Shown: positions 12,152 to 24,500 of the stretch, one piece after another
Layout: each line of letters opens with the position of its first letter
How positions within the stretch are numbered: position 1 is the stretch's first letter
Assembly (NCBI GenBank): GCA_023614405.1
Contig: CM042691.1
Span: 175,308,927-175,372,926, forward strand
Direction: 5' to 3'
From: Avena insularis
Lineage: Eukaryota > Streptophyta > Magnoliopsida > Poales > Poaceae
DNA: 64,000 nt
The notes under the pieces: generated by a model
What the model was told of the DNA's origin: nothing
Databases searched by the model: none
What the model saw: only the letters and a program-made list of their open reading frames with translations
Program-made: the position numbers and the translations under genes

Positions 12152-12943
12152 ATGGATGCGAAGTACAACAAGTTTTACCAATTGGGGAATGGAGGACACC
12201 TTATCTTTGAGAGGGATTTAGACCAGCTTTCGGAGCTTATGGAGCGTCCGCACCCCGAGTTCTTCGGAGCTCAGCTCAATGATCAAGGAGGAGAAGACCT
12301 GCAGTGGCTAATTGTTGCAAGTCTCCGAGGAAAGATTGAACCTCCCACTGCGGAGGGAATTCAGTTTACCTTGAGGGAAAACAACTGGCTCGATGGACTT
12401 GCCAGGGCAATGCAGGAAGCTCTTTCCCGTCTGTGTGGGTAGAGCATCAATCAGATCAAGGGTACTCGCTTTGAGTTTTGCCCAAGGCGTGATGCTAATG
12501 GACACCCACTAGAAGCCCCATACCACCCCGAGATGAAGACTGAATTGGACCACCTTAGCTTCATGATGTATGATCGTCAGCAGGAATTGGACAACTGCCA
12601 TGACTACTGCAACCACAAGTCTGACATCAAGACGAAGGACAAAACCATCGCCATGCTATTAAAGGATCGCAAGTCTCGCCGCCGTCAGCTCGACAAGAAG
12701 GAGTGCATTATTGCCCGTCTTCGCCACCGCATCTCATCTCTCGAGGAGACCATCCACGAGAGAGACATGCAGTTGGAGGAAAGGGAGAATGCCGGAGAGG
12801 ATCTTCGTGGAGACCCTTACTCCTATATCAGTGATGACGATGATTTTCTGGAGGATCAGGCTATGGACTTCTTCACCGATGAGGACGATTTCGCCTTCAT
12901 CGATGATGATGAGGATGATGAGGCCACCGATTCCGAGGAGTAG
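12152..12943 (+). pseudogene. Accessory ORF of element D upstream of gag: coiled coil with very acidic tail
   Basis: One frame of 264 codons runs from ATG 12152 to TAG 12941-12943, broken by a single in-frame TAG at 12440-12442. Residues 1-125 look globular with no family I recognise. Residues about 130-220 are highly charged with heptad-like spacing, suggesting a coiled coil (for example LDKKECIIARLRHRISSLEE). The last 45 residues are mostly Asp/Glu (DDDDFLEDQAMDFFTDEDDF). It is on the same strand as gag-pol, between PBS and gag, where some plant gypsy lineages carry an extra ORF of unknown role. Element B has a minus-strand ORF of similar layout in the same place (26103-26608). It is not protease, RT, integrase or envelope-like: I see no signal peptide or membrane segment. 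Confidence 0.7.
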
Positions 12944-13181
12944 TAGCACTTGAGCACTAGCGTAGTGAGTAGTATTCGGTCCCACTGTATCGTAGTTCTC
13001 AGAATGGTTCTTAAAACCATCTGCTTTCCTTTGTTGTGGTGTGTGTTGTATCGTGTGCAATGAATGAAAGAATGAAAAAGCAAGTTGCTAGAAAACTTGA
13101 GTCAAACTTTAAATTTATTTTTTAAAAGACCCAAAACTTTAGAAATTTCCCTCTTTTCTCATGATCTATCTCAATCTTCAG
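12944..13181 (+). other. Spacer between accessory ORF and gag of D
   Basis: A non-coding stretch of 238 bases. It is AT-rich towards its end, and I see no conserved signal in it. Confidence 0.6.
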
Positions 13182-16100
13182 ATGCCACGCGGAGGAAGTG
13201 GTTCATCCCCGGACCCGATGTTGCAGATTCTAAAAATGTTGACTTCTGACCGCGAAGCTGAAAGAGCCGAACGCCAAGCCAACCTAGCCACTCTGCAACA
13301 GATAGCCCAGCTATCCCACAATAACAAAGGCCACGGAAATCAGGACAACCATGGATCTAAGCTCAAGAACTTCCAGAATACCAACCCACCCATTTTCACT
13401 AAGTCAGAAGAGCCCCTAGATGCCGATGATTAGTTGCAAACCATGGATAATAACTTAGAACTCGCTGGAGTGGAAGCCTACGAGAAAGTTCTGTTCGCCA
13501 CCCACTATCTAGCCGGAGATTCCAGGGCATGGTGGAACAGTGTTCGCGCAATGACCGGAGGACAGATGATGACCTAGGAGGAATTCTATGTCAAGTTTAG
13601 CAGAACCCATGTGCCACCAGGTTTGATCAAGAGGATGAGAGACGAGTTCACAGAACTGAAGCAAGGAAGGATGACTGTAGTGGAATACCGTGACAAATTT
13701 TTATCATTAGCTAGGTATGCCTCGGATGAGATTGACACCGAAGCCAAGAAGAAATAAAGATTCTTGAATGGTATGCATGATGAGATGCAGACAGTGTTAG
13801 TCAATATCCCCTTTGCGGATATTGAAGCCCTTGTTGACTCTGCTATCCAGATGGAAGGAAAGATCAACCAAGCCAATGAGAACCGCAAGCATTGCATGAT
13901 GCATCAGCCAGGAACCCATCAGACCCCAAAGTATCGCCCCAACCCATCTCCAGGATTTGCCCCAAGAACCAACAGACCCCCGATGAACCATCCGACCTAT
14001 CCCAACCGTGGAAACCCTAGACTCGGAGGAAATCACAACAACCCTAGCAACGCTAGAAATTTCAATCGTGCCCCACCCAAGTTCAACAACAACAATGCTA
14101 ACGCCAACGCCAACACTGCCCCGAGGACTGGAAGCAATGCTGTGCCTGTAGCAGCAAAGGACAAGTCGCAAGTGACCTGTTATGACTGTGGAAATAAAGG
14201 CCACTATTCCAACGAGTGCCCCAACAAGAAGAATGCTACAGCCCCCAATGCCAATGTCCCAGCTCAGCAGGAGCGTCGTGTTCAGCCAGGAAGAAGATTT
14301 TCCCCAGGGAATTCACTCAAACGCAACGGCCGCCTTTTTCTCATGCATGTTGAAGAAGCTCAGGAAGCGCCAGACATCGTGCTGGGTATGTTTTCTATTA
14401 ATTCAGTACTTGCAAGAGTGTTGTTTGATTCTGGTGCATCGCATTCATTTTTCACCGAAGAATTTGCATGCACTAGTAAAATTCAACCAACCAAACTGAA
14501 GCATGTAATGATTGTGCAAATTCCCGGATCAACCACTAAGGCTAGGCAAATTTGCAAAGCCGTCCCTATCTGAATCCATGGCATAGATTTTTATGCAAAT
14601 CTGATAGTACTCGGAACTAAAGGTTTGGAAGTAGTACTAGGAATGGATTGGATGTCCAAACATAAAGGATTGATTGACTGTGCCAAGAAAGCCATAACCA
14701 TGACCAGTACCGCCGGAATAGCAGTCGAGCATATATCTGAAACCTTACCTCGCCAATTCAAATGCAACAAGAGTATAGCCCAACCTACCATTGACCAAGT
14801 CTGGATAGTCTGTGAATACCCCGATGTATTTCCAGATGTTTTGCTAGGTATGCCCCCAGATCGAGATATCGAGTTTATCATTGAACTAATTCCTGGAACC
14901 GGACTCATAGCTCAGAGACCCTATAGTATGAACCCGTCGGAGCTAGCAGAACTGAAGAAGCAACTGGATGCCATGCTGGAAATAGGATTAATTCAACCAA
15001 GTGCGTCACCTTGGAGATCACCTGTCTTGTTTGTGGACAAGAAGGATGGAGGTAACCGTTTGTGTACGGATTATCGGAAATTGAATGATGTCACTATCAA
15101 GAACAAGTACCCCTTGCCCAAGATAGAAGATTTGTTTGATCAGTTGACCGGTGCGAAAGTGTTTTCTAAGATTGATCTTAGAACCGGCTATCATCAACTC
15201 AAAATTCGTGCAGAGGATATTCCAAAGACTGCGTTTACCACCAGATATGGATTGTACGAGTATACAGTCATGTCTTTTGGATTTACCAATGCCCCTGCTT
15301 ATTTCATGAATCTCATGGATAAGATTTTTATGGACTTCCTGGATAAGTTTGTCGTTGTTTTCATCGATGACATTCTGATTTATTCCAAATCAGAAGAAGT
15401 ACATGAGCTACACCTAAGGACCATTCTTGGAACCCTTAGAGAGCATCAGTTGTATGCAAAGTTTAGCAAATGTGAATTCTGGTTACAGGAGGTAGGATTC
15501 CTCGGTCACATTGTATCAGCCGGAGGAATTGCCGTTGACCCTGCCAAAGTGAAAGATGTAGAAGATTGGCAAGCCCCAAACACTCAAACCCAAGTTCGTG
15601 CATTTCTCGGATTGGCGGGATATTACCACAAATTCGTAGAAGGATTCTCTAGTATCGCCAGACCCATGACCCAATTGCTAAAGAAGGACAAGAAGTTTGA
15701 ATGGACTGACAAATGTGAAGCGAGTTTTCAAGAACTCAAGATGAGATTGATTTCAGCCCCAATCTTGATCATGCCGGATATCACAAAGCCCTTCGATGTG
15801 TATTGTGATGCATCCAAGATTGGTCTCGGATGTGTGCTAATGCAAGAAGGCAAAGTTATATCTTATCTATCTCGACAACTGAAGAAACATGAGCAAAACT
15901 ACCCAACCCATGACCTCGAACTCACAGCCGTAGTTCTAGCCCTGGAAACATGGAGACATTACCTGATGGGAAACCGTTGTGAGATCTATTCGGATCACAA
16001 GAGCCTAAAGTATATATTCACTCAGAAGGAGCTGAATATGAGGCAGAGAAGATGGATTGAGCTAATCAAGGATTACGATCTGGACATTCACTATCACCCT

Positions 16101-17705
16101 GGTAAAGCCAACGTAGTAGCCGATGCCCTTAGCAGATTGCCGTGCCTCTTGAACTCCATGATTTTAAAGGAGCAACCAAGTTTGCACAAAGAGATGGAAG
16201 CTTTTCGAATGGAATTAGTAAGTGAAGGAATTTTGGCTAGAATAGAACTCCAGCCCACTTTGATCAGTCAGATTAAAGAGGCGCAGAAGGGAAATGCCAG
16301 TATTGACGGAATCAAGCGTCGTAACGGTACAGGCAAAGTACCCAGATTCACCGAAGACGAATAAGGAGTTTTGTGGTACAAAGGACGCCTTTCTGTACCA
16401 ACAGATTCTGAGTTGAAAGAAGTTATCTTGAAAGAGGCTCATGATACTCTTTATTCTATCCATCCCGGAGGAACTAAGATGTATCAAGATTTAAAAGAGC
16501 AATTTTGGTGGCATAACATGAAGAGAGAAATCGAAAGCTATATCGCAAAGTGTGATATTTGTCAGCGAGTCAAGGCAGGACATCAAAGACCCGCTGGATT
16601 GTTGCAACCATTGTAGATTCCGGAATGGAAATGGGATTCTGTAGGAATGGACTTTATCACTGGACTGCCTACTTCTAGTAGGGGAAATGACTCTATCTAG
16701 GTCATAGTGGACAGATTGTCCAAAGTCGCCCATTTCTTACCCGTCAAGACCACATATCAGAGTTCGAAACTAGTAGAGTTGTACATCGCTAGAATCGTTA
16801 GTTTGCATGGAGTCCCCAAGAACATCGTATCGGATCAAGGAACTCAGTTTACATCGAGATTCTGGAAGAAAGTCCAAGAAGGTTTAGGAACCCGCTTAGA
16901 TTTCAGCACCGCGTATTACCCTTAGACCGATGGACAAACGGAGCGAGTAAACCAAATACTCGAAGATATGCTGAGAGCATGTGTGTTAGAATATGGATCC
17001 AAGTGGGAAGACTGTCTGCCGTTTGCAGAACTTTCCTATAATAACAGTTATCAAGCCAGTTTGCAAATGGCCCCATTTGAATTCATGTACGGAAGGAAGT
17101 GTCGCACCCCTTTGAACTGGTCGGAAGTAGGAGAGAGTCAGATTTTCGGACCCGACATCCTACGAGAAGCAGAAGAGAAGGTTCACAAGATTCGTGAGCA
17201 CCTCAAGACCGCCCAATCCCGACAAAATAGTTACACCGACAAGAGACGTCGAGACCTTGCCTTCAACATAGGAGATTTTGTTTATCTGAAAGTGTCACCA
17301 TTGAAGGGAATACAACGTTTCCAACTCAAAGGAAAGTTAGCCCCCAGATATATCGGACCTTTCAAGATTCTAAACCGTCGAGGTGAAGTATCGTATCAAT
17401 TGGAACTACCCGAAGAGATGTCAGCCGTGCACAATGTGTTCCATATCTTGTTACTTTGCAAGTGTCTCTAAGTCCCCGAGAAGACCGAGGTGTTCAAAAA
17501 TATCGACCACCGGACCATAGAGATCAACGATGACCTGACCTATCCCGAAGTATCCATCCGTATTTTGGAAGAAGCTTTTCGAACTACCCGAACCTGAAGC
17601 ATCAAGTTTCTCAAGATTCAGTGGAGCAACCACACAGAATAGGAAGCTACCTGGGAGCGCGAAGATCACATCAGGATGGAGTTTCCCAATCTCTTCAAAT
17701 CCTAG
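13182..17705 (+). pseudogene. gag-pol: Gag-pol polyprotein of element D (single frame, eleven premature stops)
   Basis: Starting at ATG 13182 (MPRGGSGSSPD) one frame continues for 1507 codons to TAG 17703-17705. Order: capsid region; zinc knuckle CYDCGNKGHYSNEC (about 14180-14222); protease with FDSGASHSFF (about 14425-14455); RT with FIDD at 15360-15371; RNase H ([14 protein letters not shown] from about 15800, YSDHKSL); integrase with an H-H-C-C zinc domain (CDICQRV) and the D-D-E core (VDRLSKVAHF, VSDQGTQF, then an E about 35 residues on); C-terminal chromodomain (FLKIQWSNHTE...EATWERED). Stops in frame: TAG 13431, 13575, 16614, 16698, 16923, 17640; TAA 13755, 16362, 17469; TGA 14571, 17595. 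No frameshift is needed anywhere, which is unusual for so many stops. It would make capsid, copy RNA to DNA and integrate it, with the chromodomain guiding integration to heterochromatin, but it cannot give a full product now. Confidence 0.95.
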
Positions 17706-17727
17706 GTAATCTTTTTCGTCCTTTCTC

Positions 17728-17746
17728 AAATCTCGGGACGAGATTT
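17728..17746 (+). other. Conserved hairpin upstream of the PPT (element D)
   Basis: AAATCTCGGGACGAGATTT: perfect 8-bp inverted arms around GGA, about five bases before the PPT. The identical 19-mer occurs in element C at the same relative position. Confidence 0.8.
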
Positions 17747-17751
17747 TGTTT

Positions 17752-17763
17752 AAGGGGGGAAGG
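17752..17763 (+). other. Polypurine tract of element D
   Basis: AAGGGGGGAAGG ends two bases before the TG of the 3' LTR. This is the normal plus-strand priming site of LTR retrotransposons. Confidence 0.9.
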
Positions 17764-17765
17764 TT

Positions 17766-20684
17766 TGTAACATCCCAAAAATACTAAACTTGGATCATCA
17801 ATTTCTAATCATCAAAATTAGGATTAACAAAAACTTTTCTAAATAAAATTAGGAATGCATGCATATGAATATGCATTGAATTTGAAATTCTTTTGAACCA
17901 ACTTGTTTGTGTGTTCCTTTGCTTGTAAAATGTTTCTTAGGTGAAATAAACATCATCTAAAACATTTCCCAAACTTTTCCTAAAGACGAGTAAATCAAAA
18001 CAAATAAAATAAAGGAATGGTCCTTTTGACCAATTTAACTCCCATGCCTACTTTGGCTGTCTCAAACTTTCAGAACCTAACAGAAACTTTTCTGGATCTT
18101 TGCACCCCTTGAATGTACTCATAACAAAGTATCAAGGCCCACTTTGTGATCATCAAGAAACTTTCAAATGCATAGTTTAAATGACAATTCAAAATTGAAT
18201 CTTTATCATATGGGAAGATCCCACTTTTTCAAAAACCACTCAAACAAGCTCAGCTTTCAAAACCCAAGCATCTGCAGACTCACTAGCATCAACCTAGCAC
18301 ACCCACTTAAGCAGCCCGCGGGAGCACTGCGCTTAGCAGGCCGGCCCGTTAACCTTTCCCGCGCAGCCCAGTTATTTGAATTAAACCTTTTCTATTTTAT
18401 TTCAAACTCACTTGTGTACCCAACTTCAAAAATCAACCCAGGTCGATTCGGTGCAGCAAATTGAATGAAACTAATTTTGTTACAAAGTACTGGGAATGCT
18501 GAATCCAAGCCCGTTGGATTCAAGTCATTTGGATCTATAGATCACCCGTGGTAAAAATAACAAGGCAGGATCTTTTCTGCATTCAAACATTTTTCAAATT
18601 TAAACCATAATAGCTTTTGAGTTGATTCCAACTCTCAAAAATCACATTTAACCATACCTTTCAGAATATATAAAAATATATAGGTTTACTTGCAGAAATA
18701 ATGTTCAAGTAATAAAAGAATGCCCCATAGGCATTTCTAGTCACTTTAATTAATTAAAATAAAAGGGTAAAACCTTATTAAATTGTGACACCACTTTAAA
18801 TCATATTCCCATGGACTCAAATATGTGGTGATAACATGTGTTAACATGATCCCATGTTTGGTTTGGAGAATATTAAATCTTAAGTAGTTTTTCAATCAGT
18901 AGAAATTACTTTTCTAAAAATAAAAGGAATTAAACCAAGCTTTAATTGTGTAATGTTAGAGATGATGCTAGATCATCTATAGGACACTTTTGTGTGATGA
19001 TTGCAAGTAGTTAAGTATTGTTTGGTGATTGTGTACCTCGTATTTATTCATAGACGCTAGTACCGACCAAGCATACGAGGAGGAAGGAGGATACTACGAA
19101 GAAGAAACCGAGGAGAACTTTAACCACTGCTCTGCACAAGGCAAGCTAGTAACCTTGCAAGCTAATACTTGCAATTTAGCATGCTTATACTGATATTGTG
19201 CAAGCCTAATACTACTAGTGAATGTGCAAGCTAACCCTTGCAAGATACTCTACTGATGGAACAAACCACTATTTGTTACCATGCCAACTATATGCCTTAA
19301 GCATATGTGATTATACTCACTTGATAAACCAATCCTAGTTTTACTTGCAAGCTTCTTACTTTATTTCTTTATTAAATCTCTTACCTAGATTTTTACCTAA
19401 GTAAATGGTAGATACTAGAAAGATAGGTGAAGGTTGCATAAAGAGCATAAAATTTGGCCTAAGTTAGAAACCTTGATATCAGCCTAAGACATAAGGTTGT
19501 ACTTAGTTGAAAAATCCACTAGTTTACTACCCCTCATTATTGCTTACTCCCCCCACTTGTAGATGCTAGTGCTAAGCATAAAACTTGATCAACTTTAGAT
19601 GGGAATACTTGGAATGATGGATCATTCTATTGAAATGTTTTGGACATGTGTTTCCGAACACCGGATGATTTTGGTGATGAAAATGCTGAGGCATGAGCCT
19701 TAGCCCTTTATAAAACTGATGGTTGTCTAGATGCGATACCATTCCAATTTTATCGTACAACCACAATACCCGAAGATTGGGTTGGGCTTGACTGGAAACT
19801 TATATACCTTAGTATTAGTTCCCTCAAGGGCAAGGTCTGAGCTGAGGCTACCTTATGAAGATTGTCCACCTGTGCAGTACCCAAGATGACAGTTGGTCAT
19901 GGTTGGGAGGCCAAACTCACAGGAGAGGTGCTTATACTAGGGCGTGTAATTGAAAGGTTAGGATTGATTATCCGCATACTGAGTATGGTGAATTCAGGAT
20001 TTGTTCCTGACGGATGTATCGAATGTTGTGGTGAAAGTGTACAATCTCTGCAGAGTGTCAAAATATTGAATAGTCAGCGTCATGATTATGGACAGTTGGA
20101 GTGGCCATACTGTTCCCCCATCAGACTTTTCAAAATGACTTGTGAAATGAATTAAGACTTTGACTTGACCACAAAAGAGTTGTGACATGAGTACAAGATC
20201 CCCCTTAGGAGTTATAAAATTGTGACTAGCTTTGGAACTTAGTAGAGATAAATCTGGCTTTTGCAAAACAACCCTAGAGCCTAGTGTCCTATTATCCAAA
20301 AACCCCTTTACTTGTTAGTATTAGTTTGCGAGTACTCATGGCTTTGTCCCTGGCTATTCCCATGGCCAGACTATGAAGAGGAATATCTGGAGGAGGGACC
20401 CTAGGAAGGTTACGACAACTAGGATCATCTCCCATCGTCAGCATTGCCTGTGACCCCGAAGATGGAGCTTCGCCTACGCTACCGTTATTATTACGTATTC
20501 TGCTGCTTGATGTTGTATTAAGAACTGGATCATGAGATCCCTATTTGTGTAAGAACTTATGTACGGTTTGTAATGGATGATGTACTATGGTATCCAATTC
20601 TGTTATGTCTCGCAAAAATGGTAATCCTGGGATTGCGATGTATGGCATAACATGCATCTGGGATTAAAAATCCGGGTGTTGACA
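17766..20684 (+). repeat. 3' LTR of element D (2919 bp)
   Basis: It starts TGTAACATCCC and ends GGTGTTGACA. It matches the 5' LTR almost throughout with scattered substitutions and small indels. Confidence 0.95.
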
Positions 20685-20689
20685 AGTGG
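20685..20689. repeat. Target-site duplication of D, right copy (AGTGG)
   Basis: A perfect copy of 8963-8967. Confidence 0.95.
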
Positions 20690-21041
20690 TGATTTGAAAG
20701 TTGTCCCACCATGTTGCTGCTGGTCCTTCAAGTAGAAATGTTGCAAACCTAACTTTTTCTTCATCGGTGCAGCCAACAGTCACTAAGTCCTTATTCACTG
20801 AACGTAACCAGTCATTGGCTTCCATTGGATCAGTTATTCCAGAGAACCTTGCAGGCCTAAGTTTCAGAAACTTGGTGAGCATGTCAAGTGCTGGAGGATT
20901 ATTCTGATTGTTGTTGTTGTTGTTCTGATTATGTATGAATGTGGTCATCTCCTACATCAGTTGTGTCTGAGCTGTCATCATCTGCTGCATCTCAGGAGTG
21001 ATGTTGTTGTTTTGGTTGGGGTTGGCACGAAGGGGAGGCAT
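20685..21041 (-). pseudogene. Gag of element C, N-terminal part with a premature TAG
   Basis: The minus-strand frame opens at ATG 21041 (MPPLRANPNQNNN) and meets an in-frame TAG at 20952-20954 (codon 30). It then continues from MTTFIHNQ, through an Asn-rich stretch, to the chromoviral capsid start (FLKLRPARFSGITDP, then GPAATWWDNF). It ends exactly at a codon boundary at D's right TSD. The C-terminal half (8255-8967) resumes in the same frame. The TAG replaces a Gln-like position, so C's gag was probably damaged independently of D's insertion. Confidence 0.85.
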
Positions 21042-21538
21042 CTGTTGGTTTGATAGGGATGAGTATGATAGATGGGTTTTAAGAAGTTCTAACACACAAC
21101 TCAAAACAACCAAGTTTAATCAATCAATCAAACAATCAAGAAGCAACTGTTCACTTAACAACTTATGAGCTTAACTCATGAGTTGAAGGAAACAACAAGT
21201 TTTCTTGAAATAATTAATTTGGTATGGTCATACCTCATAGGTCAATATGTACCATACACTAACATGATATCAATGTCTTTGGTAGGCAATCTAGTGTCTC
21301 TTGGTTTTCACTTGTAGTCCTTAGTGAAATCCTTGGTGAAACTAAAATTTGAAGTCATTGGTCATGGTGAAGGCTTTGTCCATCAAGTTGAAAAGGAAGA
21401 GGTGTAGAATCAAAACCAAAAGGTTGAGGAAAGAGTTTACAAGATTGTTCGTAAATAAGTTTTGGAACAATAACAACTCCTATTTTCCTAAGGGGTTTTG
21501 TCCAATCCTAGGGTTACAATCCTACAGGCAACACTGTG
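21042..21538 (-). other. Untranslated leader of element C
   Basis: About 500 bases between PBS and gag. The half nearest the PBS resembles the leader of element A. No coding region is supported. Confidence 0.65.
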
Positions 21539-21549
21539 CTCTGATACCA
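21539..21549 (-). other. Primer-binding site of element C
   Basis: The minus strand reads TGGTATCAGAG, two bases from the LTR edge at 21552. Same tRNA-Met type as A, B and D. Confidence 0.92.
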
Positions 21550-21551
21550 TC

Positions 21552-24500
21552 TGTAAGGTTCCCAACCTTTAATAAGGTAGAGATCCCTGTGTTTACAATG
21601 CTAGTCCCTGGATCAATAGCTAGCATCCACAGTTAAGATGTAATATCAATAAACAAAGGTCATAATACAACTTTATAACCAGGAATAAAATACTTCATTA
21701 CATCTGACATAGCTCATTTGGCTATCACATTACAATGCAGCAGAATATCTATAAAGCATGGAGTCCTTCATCTTCATAGTGCCACAGGCAATCTTGTTGA
21801 TTGTAGACTTGTAATCCTATTCAACAAACTTCACTAATATCAAACAAACCTGCAACATAATAAGTTGTAGCCACAAGGGTCAATACATTTGAATTGTATT
21901 GGCAAGTTTCACTACTATGTAGAAATAAGTGGATCCTATCATTACATGCATATTTGGCTAAGTAGGGTTTATGCTCATTTGCAGAAAGCAATATAGTTTT
22001 ATCCTATCTTTTGAAAATAGTTTTGATCTTTTGTCAAATCTTTCTGAACTCCTTGGAAATCTCCAAGTGCTTCTAATCCCTTGTTGTCACCATCAAGTTT
22101 TACTTTGAGAAATTGGAATGTCGAGATCTTCCATAGCTTCAGGCCTTAGTTTCTCAGTATTGTCCATAACCGGGGACACGACTAAGTACTTAGAATTTGA
22201 TCTTCTGCAGAAGTTGTACACTTTACCCACATGACACAATCTCATCTTGATGCCACCAGTGGCCGCTGGATAAGTACTCACCAAGATGGAGTACTGGCAG
22301 ATTGAGAATGTGACAAAGTCTTTCCTTAGAAGTCCTCCCAATACATAATGCTAGCTTGTTAACCAGGCACCAATGTAGGGATAAATTTCCCTTACACAAT
22401 TCAAGTTAACCTGAAGATGCCAATGCATGGGTCTTACACTATGTAGTTAACTAAGCCAGAGCCATTTAGCATGTAGCTGTACACGGAAGCCACTATACGA
22501 GAAACATGTTCAATCTCTAAGTCCCTGGGTGGTTTTCTTCTACTGCACATACGAAAAGAGATAGCCATATAAACATGGTTCCTTTTGATGCCACCTTGTC
22601 CAATCTTGAGTATCCTTGTCCACCCAGGTGGTTCATTGAGTACTTGTTTTATTATATAAAACATATGTCTTTTCAACTCTTCATATAATCATATCATGTA
22701 TCCCATCCCAATATATAGCATGGCTAAGCATACTACAACTACAATGTTTTCAATAAGGAAGGTATAAGGGTATCTTATTAGGATTTAGCATAGCATAAAA
22801 TAATAGTAGTCCTTGTCATGCATGTTTCAAAAATCCACTAAGTGTAATGAAAATAGTAGGACTTGCATTTTTAGTAGAGAATGTTGGTTCACTTCTTGAT
22901 CTTGCAAATATCACACTCTTCTAATTCCACTACAATTCAATCAAGCAAACACAAATTCAACTAGCATTCCAACCAATTTATCACACATAAAATAGTAGAA
23001 ACAAGGTTATGCATGCAAGCATGCAAAAGATAGCTTTATTTACAAAAGTGGTTTCTACTAGGCTCTAAACATTATAAGGTTCAAAGTGGTCATTTACTAA
23101 AGTGGTAAAACCATTTGTAAAAGATTATATCTATAAACCATTTTTTTAAATCAAATCAATATTTTATGTGGTTAAAAATGTTTTTAGCAAAGCAATATTC
23201 TTTAAAGGGTTCAACAAATATATTTTAATTCTCAAAACTTGGTGTTTAGGGTCAGAAGGTTTAAATCAAATCATTTCCCAAAGGTTTCACTCCAAGAATC
23301 ATTTCTAAACCAAAATCAATATTTTTATTTGACTAGAAATGAGCTAATTCAATTATTTATTCCCTAACTTCACAAAATACATTTTTAAATCCATAAGTTG
23401 GTTCCTATGGTCAGTAGGTTCACAACAATCCATTTTGCAAAGATTTCATCTCAAAAACATATCTAGAACAATTTTTATATTCAAAATAAGCCTACACAAG
23501 TTTCCTCAAATTCAACCAATTTTCCAGAAGCAAAACATTCAACAAAATGAATGGTTGCAAAGTACTTGTTCTTCTGAATCCATTGATATAAAATTTGAAA
23601 AATTTGGACGTGTAGAACTAAAGTTATGAATTTTACAAGTTTGCAATCCTAATAGATTCCAATTTCTATTTTAAACTAAACCATGTCCACGTGGCGCTTC
23701 CCTACTGGTCGATACCGCTTCGTGCGGATCAGCCTGTCTGGACCGCAGGAATTCATTAAAATCGCATGGCTCAGAAGCGCACATACCCCTTTGGTTTAAG
23801 ATCTAATCACAGCCACTGGATAACGATCTAACGGCTCGCAGATGCTTGACCATCCACTGGCGGTGCTGGCGGCGGCTAGCAGCGGCGCACGCTCGGGCGG
23901 TGGCGTCGCAGCGATTACAGGAAGCAAGGGAAACAGAGAAGTGGCTCACCGTGCTCAGGGGATCGTGGCGATGCTCAACGTGGTCGCGAGGAGGCAAGGG
24001 GAGCACATGGACGAAAGTAATCGCTCGTCGGAGTTGCTGCGGCGTCGGACGGCTCTGGAAGTTGTCGGGGACGGAGCTGCAGGTCGCCCTAAGGCAAACG
24101 GGAGGGGGTGTTAGATGTGTACGAGCATGGTGATCACAGGAGTGTCATTGAGAGGGCTCGGGGCGGTCTGGCTTACCAGGAGGAACTCACCGGAGAAACG
24201 ACCGAAGACGGTGGTGCTCTGATGTTGACGAAGCCGAGCTTCTAGAGCACGCGGGAGCGAGCTGGAGTTATGGGCAGGTGCGCCTAACGATGGGGAATAT
24301 GCTCGCATGCAGAGGGAGGCGAGGAGCGGCTGGACGGTGCCGGAATTGGTTGCGAAGCTCGTCGGAGACGGCGGTGGTGTAAAAGGAAATTGGGGCAGCC
24401 TGGTGGCTCTCTGGCAACAGGGTCTGAGGGGAAATGGCGAGGAGGGAGAGGTGTTTAAGAGGGCGTGGTCGCGAGAGGAAATTACTGCGCCATCAACGCG

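Larger units (their letters stand above)
8968..20684 (+). mobile_element. Element D: full-length Ty3/gypsy chromovirus (Tekay/Del-like), 11.7 kb
   Basis: Complete structure: TSD AGTGG on both sides, LTRs 8968-11921 and 17766-20684, PBS 11925-11936, accessory ORF 12152-12943, gag-pol 13182-17705 including a C-terminal chromodomain, and a PPT just before the 3' LTR. The domain order RT, RNase H, integrase, chromodomain, plus the WSNH...EATWERED chromodomain sequence, places it among plant chromoviruses, most like the Tekay/Del clade. It inserted into the gag gene of element C in the opposite orientation. Premature stops make it non-autonomous today. The family name within wheat-type repeats is not assigned. 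Confidence 0.95.

Noticed and set aside
12711..12953. Plus-strand frame with many Met and Arg
   Set aside because: It is an off-frame shadow of the acidic tail of D's accessory ORF.
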